Assembly (NCBI GenBank): GCA_937996655.1
Contig: CALKUK010000012.1
Location: forward strand, 62,001-126,000
Direction of reading: 5' to 3'
Length of the DNA: 64,000 nucleotides
From: an uncultured Sphingomonadaceae bacterium
GTDB lineage: Bacteria; Pseudomonadota; Alphaproteobacteria; Sphingomonadales; Sphingomonadaceae
The number at the start of each line of letters is the position of its first letter. Within the stretch, counting starts at the first letter, position 1. Shown here one piece after another: positions 7,389-14,674 of this stretch. The notes below the pieces were generated by a model. The model was not told the DNA's origin, ran no database searches, and worked only from the letters and a program-made list of their open reading frames with translations. The position numbers and the translations under genes are program-made.

Positions 7389-8302
7389 TGTGTCGGATAC
7401 TTTCATACATGGGAACTCCGGTTCTCCTCGATCATTTGCTCTACGCACCGGATTCGTCGCTGCTGAACCAAACTACGGCAGCGCAAATGCTGTCTATGCT
7501 CAACCTTGCCGGCTTCGGCATGGCGGCGTGGGATCCGTCTAGCTATGAACCACATGTGCCTTATCGCTATCGCACGACACAGGTCGCTGTGTTCGACCGC
7601 AACCTGAAGGAGCTGGCGGGCAAGCTTCGTGTTGGTGCATTGCTGGCCCATATCCGGGGCGTTCCGATGACGTCCACGGTGCAGGTGAACGAACAGAATG
7701 TTCATCCCTTTCGCTTTCACGGCGTCCCCCTTGCCATGGCACATAATGGCGATTTGTCGGGCTTCCGAGAGATGCGTTTTGGTTTGTTGCCCCATGTCCG
7801 GCCTGAATTTGCGCAGGCGATTTCGGGCTCGACCGACAGCGAGTGGATTTACGCTCTCGTGGTGTCCGCTTTACCCGATCCCGGAGTCATAAATTCACCT
7901 GAAGCGATCCTCGCCGCGATCCGTTCCGCATTGGCCACCATCAGAGCCGTGCGCGAGCGGCATGGAATTACGCGCTCATCCTCGGCCAATTTGATGTTTT
8001 GCGATGGCGTCAATCTTGTTGCGGTGCGCTACACTTTTGATTTTGGTCGGTTCGAGGCGAGCCAATTGCAGGGCACAACGGACTTTTTGTCGATGTGGTA
8101 CACCTTCGGTGCCGATTATGGGCTTCACGACGGGGAATGGAAGTTAACGGGCGGGGCCGCACAGGCTGACAGCATCGTGGTTGCATCAGAGCCTCTGACA
8201 CGGGACTTTGCGACGTGGATTGAGGTGCCCGAATATGCCGCACTTGTGGCCCGCAGCGATGGAGATCGCCGCTATGCTCAAATCCATGCCTTAGACGTTT
8301 AG
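7388..8302 (+). CDS. Class II glutamine amidotransferase family protein
   Basis: A 304-residue Ntn-hydrolase with Cys2 as the nucleophile (MCRILSY). It has the family's internal motifs LLAHIRG, QNVHPFRFHGVPLAMAHNGDLSGF and STDSEWIYAL. It resembles YafJ/EgtC-type stand-alone glutaminase domains rather than GlmS or PurF, since no synthase domain follows. The reaction would be hydrolysis of a gamma-glutamyl amide; the true substrate is unknown. It overlaps the tandem cNMP-binding gene by one base. A hairpin (8319-8345) and repeat copy 3 follow, closing the unit. Confidence 0.85.
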   Translation: MCRILSYMGTPVLLDHLLYAPDSSLLNQTTAAQMLSMLNLAGFGMAAWDPSSYEPHVPYRYRTTQVAVFDRNLKELAGKLRVGALLAHIRGVPMTSTVQVNEQNVHPFRFHGVPLAMAHNGDLSGFREMRFGLLPHVRPEFAQAISGSTDSEWIYALVVSALPDPGVINSPEAILAAIRSALATIRAVRERHGITRSSSANLMFCDGVNLVAVRYTFDFGRFEASQLQGTTDFLSMWYTFGADYGLHDGEWKLTGGAAQADSIVVASEPLTRDFATWIEVPEYAALVARSDGDRRYAQIHALDV

Positions 8303-8318
8303 CCTTTGTAAGGTCGTC

Positions 8319-8345
8319 CACCTGATGCGGCTTTCGCGTCAGGTG
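8319..8345 (+). terminator. Hairpin after the amidotransferase gene
   Basis: CACCTGA (8319-8325) pairs with TCAGGTG (8339-8345); after one mismatch GCG/CGC extends the stem around a 5-base loop. The hairpin is strong but has no T-run behind it, so it may act as a terminator or as an mRNA 3' stabiliser. It is 16 bases after the stop codon. Confidence 0.5.
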
Positions 8346-8359
8346 ACAATTTGGATCTC

Positions 8360-8395
8360 AAACCTGTTCGCATCTTCATTCCGCATGGCGCGCCA
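8360..8395 (+). repeat. 36-bp intergenic repeat, copy 3
   Basis: Identical over all 36 bases to copy 1 (505-540), in the same orientation, about 57 bases after a plus-strand stop codon, and ending in TGGCGCGCCA (8386-8395). The next 50 bases contain another imperfect hairpin (8403-8429, AGAAC/GTTCT arms) just beyond the end of the convergent GST-like gene. Confidence 0.85.
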
Positions 8396-8444
8396 CAAGA
8401 GCAGAACCTGCACTTTTTTTGGCAGTTCTGTTCGCTGACGAAGA

Positions 8445-9437
8445 CTAACGCAGCGTTTCAAGGCAGCCGGTTTCGGCCAATAACGGTTCGATTTCCGCCC
8501 GCGCGGCGTTGTCGAGTGCGGCATAGCGTGCGCGCAGATCGGTTAGGCATTTGAGCTGATATTTGAACACGCCCTGTGTGTAGGGTTGCCCCATTGCGGT
8601 GATGCGGAAGGTCTCTTCGCCTGCCGCTATGGCCGCCGCATTGGCGAGGAGGAAGGGCATGTAGATCTCTCCCACTTGCTTTAGCCAAGCCGTGAGGAGG
8701 GGCGCATAGGGTGTGCCCTGTTCGTCCCAATCGCCGTCAATTCCCGACATGTCGTCGATATGGAGCAGCCAGCGATAGCTATAGGGATAATCTCTGCGCA
8801 TCATGGTTTGCGCAGTGGGGTCAACGCCAAGTTGCGACAACTGGCCGAACATTCCGAATTCAGCGATGCTCGGACGCGTGCCGAACAGGCAGTGCTGGTC
8901 CACAACATGTGCCTCCAATGCTTCAAGCAGGGCGCGCGTTGAGGCTTCGATGAGGGGGAAGTTCTCTGCCGTGCAGCCGACAATCGACATCCGCCGCACC
9001 TGACGGGCACGGAATTGCTCCGCAAAGCCCTGGCTCGCCGCCAGCCCGCCGCCTTTCAGTGCGTCAAAGGCCAGCCAGCGGCTCATCTGGATTTGGTCGA
9101 CCTTTTCCAGCCAGCGATAGCCGAACATCGCCTTGGTCACCCATTCATCGGCAAAGTCTTCGATCAGATGGGCGAGGAAGGCGCGTGCCGGATCGGGCGG
9201 GATGATGGAGCGTTCGGCATGGCGCGCCTCCAGATCATAGATGAGCGGGGTGGAGTCATTGTGGAAGGTTCCATCGGGATATTCCATGACGGGAATGACC
9301 GGCGCCTTGACCTGTGCCAGTGCGCTGCGGGTGTCGGCACCATGGACCCAGATGTGCGGAAGGCGGCGGTAGCGGAGCACCGCACGCATCTTCATCGAAT
9401 AAGGGGAGCCAAGGGCACCGTTGATCTTATACGTCAT
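8445..9437 (-). CDS. Glutathione S-transferase-like protein (long form)
   Basis: The first ~80 residues form a GST-type thioredoxin fold: SPYSMKMRAVLRYR in the active-site helix, the cis-proline segment VKAPVIPVMEYPDG, and DSTPLIYDLE for the glutathione gamma-glutamyl contact. The rest is helical, as in GST C-terminal domains, but at 330 residues the protein is about 100 longer than usual. It lies 73 bases downstream of the haloalkane-dehalogenase-like gene in the same direction, so the two are probably co-transcribed and may act on the same electrophilic or halogenated compound. Substrate unknown. Confidence 0.8.
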   Translation of the reverse strand: MTYKINGALGSPYSMKMRAVLRYRRLPHIWVHGADTRSALAQVKAPVIPVMEYPDGTFHNDSTPLIYDLEARHAERSIIPPDPARAFLAHLIEDFADEWVTKAMFGYRWLEKVDQIQMSRWLAFDALKGGGLAASQGFAEQFRARQVRRMSIVGCTAENFPLIEASTRALLEALEAHVVDQHCLFGTRPSIAEFGMFGQLSQLGVDPTAQTMMRRDYPYSYRWLLHIDDMSGIDGDWDEQGTPYAPLLTAWLKQVGEIYMPFLLANAAAIAAGEETFRITAMGQPYTQGVFKYQLKCLTDLRARYAALDNAARAEIEPLLAETGCLETLR

Positions 9438-9510
9438 CTGACCGCCTCATCATTGCGTTGTCTGGTTTTGGGTGTCGTATCCGGTGTTCCGCAAGCCTCT
9501 TGAGCCTTGT

Positions 9511-10407
9511 TCAGCCTTTCACGGTGTCCAAAATAGCCTGCAGAAAGCCCTGCGGGTCGTCTTCTTGAACGAAATGTCCGCCCTTCAAGGTCCGGTGCGG
9601 CTGGCCCGCCGTGCCGGGCACCCGGCCAATGAAGCGGCTCTCTCCGCCGCGCGTCACTGGATCGCCGTCACTGAAACAGCACAGGAACGGCTTGTCCCAT
9701 TGCTCAAACACCCGCCAGGCACGCTTTTGGTCCGGCACGGCGACATTGTTTTCGAACGGAACAAAGCTGGGGAAGATGCGCGCGCCTGCCTTGTAACGGC
9801 TGTCCGGGAAGGGCGCATCATAGGCCGCGATCTCGGAGGCGCTCAGCGCGCGCTTGGTCCCCATGTTGACGATATTGCCAATCCGAAAAATGGGGCTCCA
9901 CGTGGCGAAGGCCCGCCAGATGGCAAAGGCGCGTGGGGCGGGGCCACCTTCGGGGAGGCCGCCGTTAGAGAGCACAACGCCTGAAAAACGATCCGGCATA
10001 TCCGCCACAAGGCGCAGGCCGATCAACGATCCCCAATCCTGACAGGCGAGCGTCATGTTGGTGAGGTCCAGCGCCTCCATCCATTGGCGCATCCAGCCGA
10101 CGTGGCGGGCATAGCTATAGTCGGTTTTCTTGGTCGGCTTGTCCGATCTTCCAAAGCCGATCAGATCAGGCGCGATGACGCGATAGCCCGCCGCGACGAC
10201 GGGGCCGATCATGTGACGGTAAAGGTAGCACCAGCTGGGCTCGCCGTGCATCATCAGCGCAATCGGGGCGTCGCGCGGGCCTTCATCAACATAATGGAGG
10301 CGGAGGGACGTGCCGTCATCGGGGTCCGTGATTTCCAGATAATGTGGCGCAAATGGGAAGTCTGGGATCGCGGCAAAGGCGCTCTCGGGTGTGCGTAGGA
10401 TTTTCAC
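9511..10407 (-). CDS. Haloalkane dehalogenase-like alpha/beta hydrolase (HLD-I type)
   Basis: A 298-residue alpha/beta hydrolase with the haloalkane dehalogenase subfamily I pattern. HGEPSW (residues 54-59) forms the oxyanion region. CQDWG carries the nucleophile D124 and the halide-binding W125. The cap contains FAIWRAF (W164) and AAYDAPFPDSRYKAGAR. FSDGDPVTRGG supplies the acid (D247 or D249), and GGHFVQEDDP supplies the catalytic H278. The start is GTG, with AGGAGA seven bases upstream. Epoxide hydrolases share the fold, but the QDWG tryptophan and cap tryptophan favour dehalogenation of a C-halogen bond. An operator-like palindrome lies 30 bases upstream. Confidence 0.82.
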   Translation of the reverse strand: MKILRTPESAFAAIPDFPFAPHYLEITDPDDGTSLRLHYVDEGPRDAPIALMMHGEPSWCYLYRHMIGPVVAAGYRVIAPDLIGFGRSDKPTKKTDYSYARHVGWMRQWMEALDLTNMTLACQDWGSLIGLRLVADMPDRFSGVVLSNGGLPEGGPAPRAFAIWRAFATWSPIFRIGNIVNMGTKRALSASEIAAYDAPFPDSRYKAGARIFPSFVPFENNVAVPDQKRAWRVFEQWDKPFLCCFSDGDPVTRGGESRFIGRVPGTAGQPHRTLKGGHFVQEDDPQGFLQAILDTVKG

Positions 10408-10435
10408 AACGGCTCTCCTGCGGGCGATTATTATA

Positions 10436-10453
10436 TTGACACTATACGTGTCA
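10436..10453. promoter_or_regulatory. Operator-like palindrome upstream of the dehalogenase-like gene
   Basis: TGACAC (10437-10442) and GTGTCA (10448-10453) form a perfect inverted repeat with a 5-base centre. On the minus strand a TATAAT (complement of 10430-10435 region) lies immediately after it, so a bound regulator would block the hydrolase/GST promoter. It is next to the TetR gene and resembles the imperfect palindrome at 11182-11198. TTGACACTATAC is shared with 1358-1369. Confidence 0.6.
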
Positions 10454-10496
10454 TATCATCACCAACAGGTCAACAAGTGGCGTCGGCGCTGCCACA

Positions 10497-11117
10497 TTAG
10501 TCGTCGGGCATTCCCGCAACTGCATCGCCCAGCAATCGCAGCACGACGGCCCTGGCCTCTTCAACGGGTAGTTCCTGATCATGACGCAAAAGCCGCCAAG
10601 TTTGGAAACTCAGGATGACATTGAGGCTGCGGGCGGCAACCACATCTGTCTTGATCGTCTGCGGCAAATGCGCCTCAACGGTTTCGCTTTCAAGCCGCAG
10701 CATCCGGCGATAGTCTTGCATGAGATAAGGGGACTGGAAGCGTTTGAGGTTCGCCGAAATCCTGAACGGCAGGATCGTTTCAAAAACCTGTGCCCGCCTG
10801 TTCGCAATATCGAATAGCTTTTCTTTCCAGCTTGTGCCGGAGGGGGCTTGGAGGATGATCGGCATCACCCGTGCTTCGATGACATCCCCCATCTCCCGGT
10901 AGAGTTCATCCATATCGTCGAAATGGCGAAACACAGATCGCAGCCCAACGCCCGCCACTTCAGCAACCCGCGCTGCGCTGGGCGAGACATCGCCCTTGCC
11001 GACAAGTTCGAGGACGGCCGCGATAATCTTGGTCCGGCTGGACCGGCTCCGTTCGCGCCTGCCATCAGCCAACGGCGTTTTCGGCCGAGGCGCCAATTTG
11101 TCCGATGCGTTGCTCAT
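10497..11117 (-). CDS. TetR-family transcriptional regulator
   Basis: The N-terminal region reads as a TetR DNA-binding domain: RSSRTKIIAAVLELVGKGDVSPSAARVAEVAG then VGLRSVFRHFDDMDELYRE, the usual recognition helix followed by the FxHFxxxDELY stretch. The C-terminal ~130 residues are the ligand/dimer domain. ATG at 11115-11117 (MSNASDK) is preferred over the in-frame start seven codons earlier because AGGCGA lies five bases upstream. It sits between the dehalogenase-like/GST genes downstream and the divergent sulfatase operon, with similar 17-bp palindromes on both sides, so it probably represses both and itself. Confidence 0.87.
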   Translation of the reverse strand: MSNASDKLAPRPKTPLADGRRERSRSSRTKIIAAVLELVGKGDVSPSAARVAEVAGVGLRSVFRHFDDMDELYREMGDVIEARVMPIILQAPSGTSWKEKLFDIANRRAQVFETILPFRISANLKRFQSPYLMQDYRRMLRLESETVEAHLPQTIKTDVVAARSLNVILSFQTWRLLRHDQELPVEEARAVVLRLLGDAVAGMPDD

Positions 11118-11181
11118 ATGTCGCCTGTTTTGCGGCAAATGGCCTTGGGTGCAAGCGCCAATGGCGATTGCAAATAAATTT

Positions 11182-11198
11182 TGACATTGTTAATGCCA
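11182..11198. promoter_or_regulatory. Imperfect 17-bp palindrome between the TetR gene and the sulfatase operon
   Basis: TGACATT-GTT-AATGCCA is an inverted repeat with one mismatch. It has the same length as the 10437-10453 palindrome and agrees with it at 11 of 17 positions, with TGACA left and TG(T/C)CA right. It overlaps TTGACA on the plus strand (11181-11186) and a TTGGCA on the minus strand, consistent with divergent promoters controlled by the TetR protein. Confidence 0.45.
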
Positions 11199-11314
11199 AT
11201 AATTGAGTGATGTTCTTTGGGGAGGGCGTGTCGTGCCAAATCCGATGACTATGTGGGCGGTAATGTTGGCTCGTCGCGATGCCGCGCCTGTCAATCAAGA
11301 GGACAAATAACGTC

Positions 11315-11947
11315 ATGTCGGTCTGGATCATCTGGGGCGCTGCCCTGCTGGCTTATGCTGTCTTCCGGCTCTGGTATGATAGCTGGTCTGGCCCGCTGAA
11401 GCCTGCCGAGATTGAGGCGTTCCTTACGCAAATCTCAGGCCGTTTCGAAGGCACGGGCAACAGCCCGGATGTGCTGCGCGCTTTTCTGGAAGCCGATGAC
11501 GGTCGTGAATTCGTGATGCTCAATCTGGTCAAGGCGCAGATGGAGCAAGTTGAGGACCCGCATACCGGGCAGATGGTCCAAGGCTTTGAGTTGCTGAAAC
11601 GTTATTCGAAGCGTTTCATGCCGGTCTTGTTCCGCAATGGGGGGCATCCGGGCATGGTTGGCCGTAAGGTGGGCGGCTATGTCGACGCGTGGAATACCGA
11701 GGCTGATCCCGGCTGGACGATTTTTGGGCTGATGCGTTACCGTAGCCGCCGCGACATGATGAAGCTGGTGATGGATCCCGCCTTTATGGAGGGTCATCCC
11801 GACAAGCTGCTGGGCACGCTGGCGACCTTTTCGTTCCCGACCCAACGGGTCGTATCCTTCTATGTCAGTCCGCGGGTGACTGCCGCGCTCGTGCTGGCAC
11901 TATTGGCTGCGCTGGTACATATTGCCCTTCTGACGTGTGGCGCATGA
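11315..11947 (+). CDS. Membrane-anchored protein with a DUF1330-like ferredoxin-fold domain
   Basis: A 210-residue protein with a hydrophobic N-terminal segment (VWIIWGAALLAYAVFRLWY), a soluble middle part, and a C-terminal transmembrane helix (AALVLALLAALVHIALL). The middle contains FVMLNLVKAQ and MRYRSRRDMMKLVMDPAF, which resemble the dimeric alpha/beta-barrel DUF1330 pattern; this assignment is tentative. ATG 11315 is preferred over an earlier in-frame ATG because AGAGGA lies about ten bases before it. The stop overlaps the next gene's start (ATGA). It is the first gene of the operon that ends in the sulfatase. Confidence 0.65.
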   Translation: MSVWIIWGAALLAYAVFRLWYDSWSGPLKPAEIEAFLTQISGRFEGTGNSPDVLRAFLEADDGREFVMLNLVKAQMEQVEDPHTGQMVQGFELLKRYSKRFMPVLFRNGGHPGMVGRKVGGYVDAWNTEADPGWTIFGLMRYRSRRDMMKLVMDPAFMEGHPDKLLGTLATFSFPTQRVVSFYVSPRVTAALVLALLAALVHIALLTCGA

Positions 11948-12339
11948 CGGCGGCGCTGAACAAACGACAAGCGACAGGCTGGAACCGGCGACTATGGATG
12001 CGGCTGGCGACGATCAATGCGCTTCTCTCCACCATCGCACTTATGTTCTCTGCACATCAGGCTGAGGATGTTGCATCGATTATCCGCATCGGTGCGCAAG
12101 TCCAGTTCATGCACAGCATGGCCAGCATCGCTTGCGCGACGTTCATGAATGTCGGGGCAGTTACCGCCCGCCATGCCCCGGCCTTCTTCCTCGGCGGATC
12201 GCTTTTGTTTGCGGTGCATCACTATGGTGCAGCCGCCGGACTTTGGGGATTGGCCAACAGCTTCATTGGTTTTGCAGCGGTTGTGATGGCAAGTGGCTGG
12301 ATCATTATGTTCGCGGCAGGGCGGACCATCGATATATAG
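11944..12339 (+). CDS. Small membrane protein, DUF423-like
   Basis: A 131-residue protein with about four transmembrane segments (LATINALLSTIALMFSA, QFMHSMASIACATFMN, AFFLGGSLLFAVHHYG, FIGFAAVVMASGWIIMFA). Size, spacing and the G-rich third segment resemble the DUF423/YgdD family, but the match is by eye only. ATG 11944 overlaps the stop of the preceding gene by four bases (ATGA). The following sulfatase begins 26 bases later. No enzymatic function is apparent. Confidence 0.65.
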   Translation: MTAALNKRQATGWNRRLWMRLATINALLSTIALMFSAHQAEDVASIIRIGAQVQFMHSMASIACATFMNVGAVTARHAPAFFLGGSLLFAVHHYGAAAGLWGLANSFIGFAAVVMASGWIIMFAAGRTIDI

Positions 12340-12365
12340 AGCAGAGATTGGGGAGTGGCTTCGTG

Positions 12366-13994
12366 ATGCGCAAACTCAATTGGATCGCCGTATTGGCCCT
12401 GCTCATCGGCGCAGGCTATCTCGCCCTTCAGAAATACTGGATCTACATCCCGGGCAAGATTGCCCAACTGCGCGAACCCATTGCAGACAACCATCCGGTC
12501 ACATGGGCAAAGGGGCCCGCAGCGCCAGCCTCAGGCAAACGTCCGCCCAATGTGATCCTGATTGTCGCTGACGATCTGGGAATGAACGACATTTCGCTTT
12601 ACGGAGGCGGTGTGGCCGGTGGCGCGGTGCCGACTCCCAATATCAATTCCATTGCACAGCAGGGCGTCAGCTTTTCCAACGGCTATGCCGCCAATGCCAC
12701 CTGTTCCCCCTCACGTGCGGCGTTGATGACCGGTCGGTATCCGACGCGGTTTGGCTTTGAATTCACAGCCGTGCCGGCTGCCTTTGTCTCCAGCCTCGCC
12801 CATAGCGACAGCACGTCGCCCTATCCGCCAATCTATCACAAAGACCTGAACCACGATCTGCCGGCTTATGCCGATATGGGCGTGCCGCATGACCAGATCA
12901 TGTTGCCGGAAGTTCTGAAGCCCCAAGGCTATCACACGATCCACATCGGCAAATGGCATCTGGGCGAGGCCGAACCCTTGCGGCCGACGTCGCAGGGCTT
13001 TGACGAAAGTCTTGGCATGCGTTCGGGCGGCGATTTGTACATGGCCGAGGATGATCCGCAGGTCGTGAACGCCAAGTTGCCTTGGGACCCGATTGACCGC
13101 TTCCTATGGGCCAATTTGCCGCACGCCGTCTATTGGGGGAATGGGCAGCGCTTTCGTCCGACGGGGCACCTGACAGACTATTTCACAGACAATGCTCTGG
13201 CCGCGATTGAGGCCAATAAGAACCGACCCTTCTTCATGTATCTGGCATATAATGCGCCGCACACACCGCTGCAGGCGCTCAAATCGGATTACGACGCCCT
13301 GCCGCAGATCAAAGACCATACCCAGCGTGTTTATGGCGCGATGATCCGCCAGCTTGACCGCCGCATCGGCGATGTCCTGCAAAAGCTGAAGAGCACGGGG
13401 CTCGATGACAACACACTGGTCATCTTCACCAGCGACAATGGCGGGGCTTGGTATACCGGCATCCCGGATCTGAATAAGCCTTATCGTGGGTGGAAAGGCA
13501 CGTTCTTTGAAGGCGGCATCCATGTGCCGTTGATGATGCGCTGGCCGGGCCAGATCGCGCAGGGTACCGTGCGCAGCGACGTCGCCCAGCATCTTGATAT
13601 GTTTGCGACGATTGCTGCGGCAACCGGTGCGGCGGTGCCGCGTGATCGCAAGATGGACAGCATTAACCTGCTCGCAGCCGGGCCGAAGCGGGATGTGACG
13701 TTCTGGCGTTCGGGCGATTACCGCGTTGTGCGGGCAGGTGACTGGAAATTGCAGATTTCCAAACGCCCAGACAAGGTGTGGCTGTTCAACCTCGCCACCG
13801 ACCCGACAGAGCGGACCAATTTGGCCGTCAAGTATCCGGCCCGCGTGGATGCTCTGCGTAACCTGATCGAAACGCAAAACGCTGGACTGCCCAAGCCACT
13901 CTGGCCCGGCCTGCTCGAGGGTGCCATCCGGATCGACGTGCCGCTCAATGCGCCGTGGAAGAAGGATCAGGAATTCGTCTATTGGGCGAACTGA
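12366..13994 (+). CDS. Exported or membrane-anchored type I sulfatase
   Basis: A 542-residue alkaline-phosphatase-superfamily sulfatase. The formylglycine site is C113 in CSPSRAALMTGR. The first metal ligands are in NVILIVADDLG (D69, D70), and the later metal and substrate residues are in GKWHLG, AYNAPHTPLQ and FTSDNGG. A single N-terminal hydrophobic stretch (LNWIAVLALLIGAGYLAL) acts as signal or anchor, so the enzyme works in the periplasm. The start ATG 12366 has GGGGAG eight bases upstream. A formylglycine-generating enzyme must be supplied from elsewhere, as none is in the window. It would hydrolyse sulfate esters; the substrate is unknown. Confidence 0.92.
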   Translation: MRKLNWIAVLALLIGAGYLALQKYWIYIPGKIAQLREPIADNHPVTWAKGPAAPASGKRPPNVILIVADDLGMNDISLYGGGVAGGAVPTPNINSIAQQGVSFSNGYAANATCSPSRAALMTGRYPTRFGFEFTAVPAAFVSSLAHSDSTSPYPPIYHKDLNHDLPAYADMGVPHDQIMLPEVLKPQGYHTIHIGKWHLGEAEPLRPTSQGFDESLGMRSGGDLYMAEDDPQVVNAKLPWDPIDRFLWANLPHAVYWGNGQRFRPTGHLTDYFTDNALAAIEANKNRPFFMYLAYNAPHTPLQALKSDYDALPQIKDHTQRVYGAMIRQLDRRIGDVLQKLKSTGLDDNTLVIFTSDNGGAWYTGIPDLNKPYRGWKGTFFEGGIHVPLMMRWPGQIAQGTVRSDVAQHLDMFATIAAATGAAVPRDRKMDSINLLAAGPKRDVTFWRSGDYRVVRAGDWKLQISKRPDKVWLFNLATDPTERTNLAVKYPARVDALRNLIETQNAGLPKPLWPGLLEGAIRIDVPLNAPWKKDQEFVYWAN

Positions 13995-14012
13995 AGGGGT
14001 AAGGGCGAAGGC

Positions 14013-14032
14013 GGGCGGCCCATATGCCGCCC
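14013..14032. terminator. Hairpin between convergent sulfatase and MocA-like genes
   Basis: GGGCGGC (14013-14019) and GCCGCCC (14026-14032) form a perfect 7-bp stem with a 6-base loop in a 39-base gap between two convergent genes. There is no T-run on either side, so it may work as a bidirectional or factor-assisted terminator. Confidence 0.6.
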
Positions 14033-14033
14033 C

Positions 14034-14606
14034 TCAGCGGGAAAGGCGCAATAGGGTTTCCGGGTCATCCACATCGGCCAGCCCGCCAGGAGGGCAAGGG
14101 ATGTGGAGGGCCGTGCGCAGCCACTGCCTTGCCCCCTGATCACCGGTCAGGCTGGCGAGCTCCGGAAATTGTGCGCGCGAGAAAATGGCGGGGGGAGAGG
14201 TGAGTGTGCCATCCTGCGAGGTGACAGGCCCCTTGTGCCGGGTCCACGCCTCGACAAGCGCCGCCATATGCGCCGGAGGCACCAGCGGCATATCGGCGAG
14301 GCAGACCATCAGCCCATCGACGTCGGCCCGAAGAGCGCATTCTGCAGCGCAGCGCAGCGAGGCGCCCATGCCGACCGCGGCATCAGGGTTTACGACCAGA
14401 TCGAACCCTGCCGATGTCCAGCCCGGAGCGCAGGGATGGTCCATGGTCCGTACGATTACCCAACGCCGGGCAAAGTCCAAGCCGGCCAACGCCTGCGCGG
14501 CGTGGAGCCCCAAGGGCAGGCCGCGGAAAGGGGCGGTCAGCTTGTCTGCCGCGCCAAAGCGGGCGGAACGCCCCGCCGCCAGAATTGCGACGGCCAGTCC
14601 GCTCAT
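14034..14606 (-). CDS. MobA/MocA-like nucleotidyltransferase for molybdopterin cofactor
   Basis: A 190-residue NTP-transferase of the MobA-like (MocA) family. The nucleotide loop is LAAGRSARFGAADKL near the N-terminus, and the metal-binding aspartate lies in MVCLADMPLVP. MocA-type proteins join CMP to molybdopterin to make the cytosine dinucleotide cofactor used by xanthine-oxidase-family enzymes. An in-frame TTG at 14618 exists, but ATG 14606 gives the usual N-terminus. It is the last gene of the minus-strand operon encoding such an enzyme and its XdhC chaperone, which supports the cofactor role. Confidence 0.82.
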   Translation of the reverse strand: MSGLAVAILAAGRSARFGAADKLTAPFRGLPLGLHAAQALAGLDFARRWVIVRTMDHPCAPGWTSAGFDLVVNPDAAVGMGASLRCAAECALRADVDGLMVCLADMPLVPPAHMAALVEAWTRHKGPVTSQDGTLTSPPAIFSRAQFPELASLTGDQGARQWLRTALHIPCPPGGLADVDDPETLLRLSR

Positions 14607-14674
14607 GGACGGGCGCAAAGGGGTTTAAGCTTAGCGCCCATCAGGTGCCGTGCGGCATTGGACCGGTGTCATCC

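Noticed and set aside
9217..9230. A GCATGGCGCGCC sequence inside the GST-like gene, similar to the end of the 36-bp repeat
   Set aside because: Only the palindromic end matches. The upstream part of the repeat is absent, so it is a coincidental GC-rich match within coding sequence.
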